From the NCBI GenBank assembly GCA_965279735.1, contig OZ257260.1, positions 3,100,001 to 3,164,000 on the forward strand: a stretch of DNA of 64,000 nt, read 5' to 3'. The position numbers and the translations under genes were made by a program. Source of the DNA: CAIUGU01 sp965279735 (GTDB taxonomy: Bacteria > Pseudomonadota > Gammaproteobacteria > Steroidobacterales > Steroidobacteraceae). Position 1 is the stretch's first letter. The number at the start of each line of letters is the position of its first letter. Under the pieces are notes generated by a model. That model worked only from the letters and a program-made list of their open reading frames with translations, had not been told where the DNA came from and searched no databases. Below, one piece after another: positions 60,394-64,000 of the stretch.

Positions 60394-61074
60394 CTAGATC
60401 GCGTTCTGTACGTTCGGCACCACACGCCCATCCAGGAAATTGATGATCCGATGCGCTCGCTCTGCATGGGCGGGTGAGTGCGTCACCATCAATATGGTCG
60501 CACCCTGCTCGTTCAGGACGGTGAGCATGTCCATGACGTCGTCGCCGTTCTTGGTATCGAGGTTGCCTGTCGGTTCGTCGGCGACGATCAACTTTGGATC
60601 GGCGACCACGGCACGGGCTACGGCCACGCGTTGCTGCTGACCGCCAGAGAGTTGCGAAGGTTTGTGTTTCGCTCGAGCCGCCATGTCGACCAGTTCAAGC
60701 ACTTCCCGGACGCGGGCTTTGCGTTGGGCTTTGGGGACATCCTGGTAGAGAAGAGGCAGCTCTACGTTCTCGAAGACGGACAGTTCGTCGATGAGATTGA
60801 AGCTCTGGAAGATGAAGCCGACGTTCTTCTTGCGCAGGTTGACGAGCTTGTTCTCCTTGTAGCTCGACACCTCCTCGTCACCGAAGATGTATTTGCCGCT
60901 GGTGGGAGCATCGATCATGGCGACGACGTTGAGCAGAGTCGACTTGCCGCAACCCGAGGGGCCCATTACCGCGACGAACTCGCCTTTGTTGATCTCGATC
61001 GTCACATCGTCGAGTGCCGTGGTCTCGAGTTCATCCGTGCGATAGACCTTGCGAACATTGGAAAGCCGGATCAT
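60394..61074 (-). CDS. MacB-type ABC transporter ATPase
   Basis: A 226-residue nucleotide-binding subunit. Walker A GPSGCGKST (38-46), Q-loop IFQSFNLIDELSV, signature LSGGQQQRVAVARA, Walker B LIVADEPTGNLD, H-loop VTHS. It belongs to the LolD/MacB/SalX class that works with FtsX-type permeases. The ATG at 61074 follows GGGAGAAG. Confidence 0.95.
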   Translation of the reverse strand: MIRLSNVRKVYRTDELETTALDDVTIEINKGEFVAVMGPSGCGKSTLLNVVAMIDAPTSGKYIFGDEEVSSYKENKLVNLRKKNVGFIFQSFNLIDELSVFENVELPLLYQDVPKAQRKARVREVLELVDMAARAKHKPSQLSGGQQQRVAVARAVVADPKLIVADEPTGNLDTKNGDDVMDMLTVLNEQGATILMVTHSPAHAERAHRIINFLDGRVVPNVQNAI

Positions 61075-61140
61075 CGTCTTCTCCCCTTTTCCGAACACCT
61101 GACCTTCTCAACCCTTCCCCTCACCTTCCCCTCACCCCAA

Positions 61141-61163
61141 CCCTCTCCCTGGAAGGGCGAGGG
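61141..61163. repeat. Dispersed intergenic repeat with hairpin
   Basis: CCCTCTCCCT and AGGGCGAGGG form a 10-bp stem with one mismatch around GGA. The wider string (about 61120-61180, CTCACCCCAACCCTCTCCC...) is of the kind found scattered between genes in many proteobacteria. It lies between the adaptor and the ATPase. Confidence 0.6.
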
Positions 61164-61208
61164 GGAACGGACTTCCCCTTCGGACTGTGGTCTTGTGCAA
61201 CCTGAAGC

Positions 61209-62573
61209 CTATTGAATGCCCGTCAATCGCAGCTCGTCCATTTCCAGAAAACTGTCGTAGCCGGAAGTCACGACCCGGTCGCCGGCGGCGAGACCTTCGA
61301 GAACCTCCACGCTTTCCACATTGCGGCGGCCGAGTCGCACGGAACGCCGCTCCGCATTGCCCGAAGGCGTCAGTACAAAAGCCCATTGGCCGCCCGTGTC
61401 GTCGTAGAAGGGACCATTTGCGACAACGAGGCTCTCCGCAGAAACACCAATAGCCACCCGAAGTTGCAATGTCTGGCCGCGACGAATGGACTTCGGTGGT
61501 TCGCCTTCAAAACCGAGATCGACCCTGAACTGGCGTTCGCGGACTTCCGGATAAACCTTGGTGAGCTGCATCTGGTACGACTGCCCGGCAATCTCGACTG
61601 TGGCCTGCTGTCCAGAGGCAACGCGGGTGAGATAGTGCTCATCGATCCAGGCCGTTACCTTGTAGCTGTCGGCCTGATCAATCTGGCCGATGCGCTGGCC
61701 ACGTTGCTTGGACTCCCCAAGATGGGCATCGAGCGAAGTGAGCTGGCCAGCGATGGGCGCTTTGATGACAAGGTTGTCCAGATTCTGGCGGGCAAGCAGC
61801 AGGTTGCGATTGAGGCTATCAACAGCCTGGTCGAGTTGCTGGACCTGCTCTGCCTGCAAAGTGGTATCAACTTTCTGGGCCGTGATCAGCTCGCCTTCCA
61901 GACTCTTGAGGCGTTCGAGCTCGAGACCAGCATCTTCGATATCCGCCCGACGAATGGCACCCGTACCCGACAGGGAATTGATGCGTTTCAGCTGCTGGGT
62001 GGACTGGTCGATGCGAAAGCGCACATCTATGAGTTCGCGCGCGTGGCCGAGACGGGACTGCTCGAACTGCAGCTTGGTGCTGGCGAGGCGGTTCAACTGC
62101 TCCGAGATCTGGGCTTCCCGGGCGATGACTTCGAGCTGCAGATTGGTGTTGTTGAGCCGGACCAGCGCCTGACCCACGGTGACGATGGTGCCCTCTTCCA
62201 CCAGGACTTCCGCGATCTGGCCTCCGTCGATCGCGTCCAGGAACACGGTGTCGCGGGGCTCAACCCGACCGGTCACGGGAATGAAGTCGTTGAAGATGTC
62301 GGCACGCACCGTGGAAATGGCCAGACGCTCGGCGTCGATGGTCAGGGTCCTGGCAATCCCGTATCTAATGTATGCATAGGCTGAGAGGGCTGTGAGGATC
62401 AGGCCCACTCCGGCAATCACCAATTGGCGGCGCGTGAACCGGGGCCGGGCGACCCGCTTGTCCATGGCCGAGGCGGGCAATTCCTGCCCTGCGTCGGTTA
62501 CAGCCTGGTCAATGGGAGTTCCGGCGCTTTCCCTGCGCCATTCCGCCACTGCCCGGAGCCGCGATGCTTGCAT
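61209..62573 (-). CDS. HlyD/MacA-type periplasmic adaptor
   Basis: A 454-residue membrane-fusion protein. It has a cytoplasmic N-terminus (about 1-48), one membrane helix (about 49-68), a biotinyl-lipoyl-like half (VTGRVEPRDTVFLDAIDGGQIAEVLVEEGTIV), a long coiled-coil hairpin (about 150-260), the second lipoyl half (LVIKAPIAGQLT), beta-barrel and membrane-proximal domains. It should couple the ABC permeases to an outer-membrane channel, which is not encoded here. First gene of the operon, divergent from the GntR gene. Confidence 0.94.
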   Translation of the reverse strand: MQASRLRAVAEWRRESAGTPIDQAVTDAGQELPASAMDKRVARPRFTRRQLVIAGVGLILTALSAYAYIRYGIARTLTIDAERLAISTVRADIFNDFIPVTGRVEPRDTVFLDAIDGGQIAEVLVEEGTIVTVGQALVRLNNTNLQLEVIAREAQISEQLNRLASTKLQFEQSRLGHARELIDVRFRIDQSTQQLKRINSLSGTGAIRRADIEDAGLELERLKSLEGELITAQKVDTTLQAEQVQQLDQAVDSLNRNLLLARQNLDNLVIKAPIAGQLTSLDAHLGESKQRGQRIGQIDQADSYKVTAWIDEHYLTRVASGQQATVEIAGQSYQMQLTKVYPEVRERQFRVDLGFEGEPPKSIRRGQTLQLRVAIGVSAESLVVANGPFYDDTGGQWAFVLTPSGNAERRSVRLGRRNVESVEVLEGLAAGDRVVTSGYDSFLEMDELRLTGIQ

Positions 62574-62584
62574 TGGTGTGTTAT

Positions 62585-62634
62585 GTACGTAATACAGTAC
62601 GTAAGTAATACATCGACGGATGCGACCAAGTCAA
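62585..62634 (-). promoter_or_regulatory. Promoter of the export operon overlapped by GntR-type repeats
   Basis: Minus-strand -35 TTGACT (62629-62634), an 18-base spacer, then -10 TATTAC (62605-62610). Overlapping the -10 and extending past the start point are tandem repeats on the plus strand: GTACGTAATACA (62585-62596) and GTACGTAAGTAATACA (62597-62612). A repressor bound here would block the promoter, and YtrA-type GntR proteins usually bind GTA...TAC-rich sites. The regulator is encoded 38 bases away in the opposite direction. Confidence 0.65.
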
Positions 62635-62650
62635 GCTATCTTATGCACCG

Positions 62651-63019
62651 ATGAAGAAAGCGACCCAACCACAGTGGACCGAAGACCAGCCGATCTACCG
62701 GCAGCTGATGGATCAGTTGATCGCCCGGATCATCGATCGCACCTACCCGGAAGGCGAGATGCTGCCTTCAGTGCGTCAACTCGCTGGCGACTACCAGATC
62801 AATCCGCTGACCGTCGCGAAGGCCTACAAGGAACTCGCGCGCGAAGGCCTGACTGAAAAACTTCGCGGCGAAGGGTTGGTCCTGGTGCGCGGAGTCCGCG
62901 AAGCCCTCGTGAAGCGCGAGCGGAACCGCTTCCTGAAGGAAGAATGGCCCCCGCTCCGGGCGCGCCTCAAGCGCCTCGGCATTGACCTCAAAACGTTGTC
63001 TGACACTGAAGGCGATTGA
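62651..63019 (+). CDS. GntR family regulator, YtrA subfamily
   Basis: A 122-residue repressor: winged helix at about 14-80 (PIYRQLMDQLIARIIDRTYPEGEMLPSVRQLAGDYQINPLTVAKAYKELAREGL), followed by a short helical dimerisation tail of about 40 residues, as in YtrA. YtrA-type regulators normally repress an adjacent ABC transporter operon, which fits the divergent export genes. The inducer is unknown, perhaps a cell-envelope antibiotic. Confidence 0.92.
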   Translation: MKKATQPQWTEDQPIYRQLMDQLIARIIDRTYPEGEMLPSVRQLAGDYQINPLTVAKAYKELAREGLTEKLRGEGLVLVRGVREALVKRERNRFLKEEWPPLRARLKRLGIDLKTLSDTEGD

Positions 63020-63028
63020 AGCTGGCGT

Positions 63029-63847
63029 ATGAGAGAACTGAAATCCATGTATCGATACGGCCTGCTCTCGATCATCGCGCTTGCGCTTGTGAGTGCCGCA
63101 TCGCCGGCCGCGGAAACGGACGCTGCAAAACCCACGCTCGCAAAAGGTATCTCTGTGGGCGCGTGTCTGGATGCAATCAACCGCAACGCGATCCCCGACG
63201 CACAACGCTGTCCCGGATTTGTTGTCGAATCGCTGAAATCAGCATCGCAGACCTGCCGTGAAGCGAGTGGCACGCTGGTCGCGGCAGAGGAACCGGCCAT
63301 CTGGGAGCTGGACGTCAATGGCGATGGCCAGCAGGAGATGACGTTCGCGCTGCAAGGAAACGTCACCTGCGAAAATGCGTTCAGTGTTTTCTCATGCGGG
63401 AGCCTTGGTTGCCCGACGCCGCTGTATCAGCAGCAGAACGGGGAGTGGCGTGAGATTGGCGGGCTCGATGTACCAACGATGGAGTTGGTCAGCGTTGTCA
63501 GCCCACCGCCCGGGCAATACGGCACGCTTCGGGCGGGCTGCTCATCAACCGACTGTGCGGAAACGTGGTACTACCTCTGGAATGGCAGCGCGTACGAGAA
63601 GAGCTATGTCGAGGTGCGCGGGCATCGCGTTGAGTTCGCCAATTCCATTCACGGGCTTTATACGCTGGTGACGATCACGCGGCTGCGCGCGATCCCTGAC
63701 GGCAGTGCGGATTTTGTCGCGCGCTATCCCGGCGATACGGAAGTGGCGATCGTCGGAACATCGGAGAAGGGTGACTACTACTACGTGTCCCCGTGTAATG
63801 CCTGCGAGAGCGGATTCGTCGAGAAATCCGCAGTGCGCCCACGATAG
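63029..63847 (+). CDS. Secreted protein with bacterial SH3-like C-terminus, hypothetical
   Basis: A 272-residue protein with a signal peptide (hydrophobic stretch YGLLSIIALALVSAA, cleavage near SPAA-E). A region with DVNGDGQQEMTF resembles a calcium-binding FG-GAP-type loop. There are several Cys pairs (NVTCENAFSVFSCGSLGC, AGCSSTDC, SPCNAC), suggesting disulfides, and an SH3_3-like ending (VARYPGDTEVAIVGTSEKGDYYYVS...GFVEKSAV). It starts 9 bases after the GntR gene and is likely co-expressed. An ATG at 63047 is an alternative start. Confidence 0.8.
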   Translation: MRELKSMYRYGLLSIIALALVSAASPAAETDAAKPTLAKGISVGACLDAINRNAIPDAQRCPGFVVESLKSASQTCREASGTLVAAEEPAIWELDVNGDGQQEMTFALQGNVTCENAFSVFSCGSLGCPTPLYQQQNGEWREIGGLDVPTMELVSVVSPPPGQYGTLRAGCSSTDCAETWYYLWNGSAYEKSYVEVRGHRVEFANSIHGLYTLVTITRLRAIPDGSADFVARYPGDTEVAIVGTSEKGDYYYVSPCNACESGFVEKSAVRPR

Positions 63848-63888
63848 GGATCGGGGTTCATCCAAACCCTCAAGCCGTTTTTGTGAGC

Positions 63889-63912
63889 AAAAGGCCGGAA
63901 AACAGGCCTTTT
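63889..63912. terminator. Bidirectional terminator after the last gene
   Basis: AAAAGGCC (63889-63896) and GGCCTTTT (63905-63912), 8-base loop, 41 bases after the stop. Works on either strand. A second hairpin TTCCCG / CGGGAA (63922-63939) follows. The remaining bases to 64000 show no gene; an ATG at 63989 is too near the edge to judge. Confidence 0.75.
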
Positions 63913-64000
63913 CTGTAAAGCTTCCCGACAGCGCGGGAAAAACCTGCGTCAACCGCGTCCCAGATTCGCACTGACCACATCTGACGACATGGACAAATCA

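Noticed and set aside
61212..62384. Plus-strand frame of 390 codons opposite the HlyD adaptor
   Set aside because: Antisense shadow with no recognisable domain.
1..64000. CRISPR arrays, tRNA or rRNA genes, intact insertion sequences
   Set aside because: No regularly spaced direct repeats, no cloverleaf-like sequences in the gaps, and no transposase or integrase among the supported proteins.

Overview
The window is high-GC chromosomal DNA (low sixties % G+C by eye) from a free-living gammaproteobacterium. Gene order and protein sequences fit the Xanthomonadales/Nevskiales/Steroidobacterales side of the class best: priA-argS-SPOR protein, def-fmt-rsmB-DUF4390-ntrY-ntrX, LysM-dprA-smg-topA, and an ECF sigma gene followed by DUF3619 and DUF3106. 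This placement is inference from gene order, not a phylogeny. No rRNA, tRNA, CRISPR array, complete insertion sequence or prophage was found. About 58 protein genes are supported, many with start codons overlapping the previous stop (ATGA, GTGA, TTGA), and several use TTG or GTG.

Layout. 0-2.2 kb: a minus-strand sigma-factor operon (ECF sigma, DUF3619 membrane protein, small secreted protein, DUF3106 protein), then an intergenic region with a tight DnaA-box cluster. 2.2-6.8 kb: priA, argS and a SPOR-domain protein. 6.8-13.9 kb: a minus-strand operon def-fmt-rsmB-DUF4390-ntrY-ntrX for translation initiation, rRNA modification and an NtrYX-type two-component pair; the NtrX partner has a degenerate AAA+ domain. 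14.2-23.9 kb: housekeeping genes (LysM protein, dprA, smg, topA, hemF, rlmJ, tag, hemB, aroE). 23.9-26.1 kb: a lower-GC patch with hairpins, a secreted serine hydrolase and an antitoxin-like regulator without a toxin, probably acquired. 26.1-32.3 kb: gamma carbonic anhydrase, glutathione reductase, oligopeptidase A, a LysE exporter and an ATP/ADP-carrier-like transporter.

32.5-48 kb is more accessory. It has a four-gene minus-strand run (MetE-like methyltransferase, cytochrome c-PQQ dehydrogenase with a lanthanide-type DxD motif, PLP decarboxylase, prolyl-4-hydroxylase-like oxygenase), LtrA, a UPF0270 protein, an ABC-2 exporter, OsmC, a pyrF operon, a SoxC-like sulfite dehydrogenase with its cytochrome, and a cupredoxin/beta-barrel pair. 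48-52.6 kb: lipoprotein, ferredoxin, RlmL-like methyltransferase, and katG with an OxyR-like site and a strong terminator.

52.7-63.9 kb is a MacB-like export locus: an HlyD adaptor, one ATPase and three large FtsX/MacB permeases, divergent from a YtrA-type GntR regulator. The shared promoter region holds a recognisable -35/-10 pair overlapped by tandem repeats, and a canonical terminator sits inside the operon between the ATPase and the permeases. Together with the degenerate NtrX and the quinoprotein run, this is where the least-described biology is most likely. I found no clearly unprecedented system.
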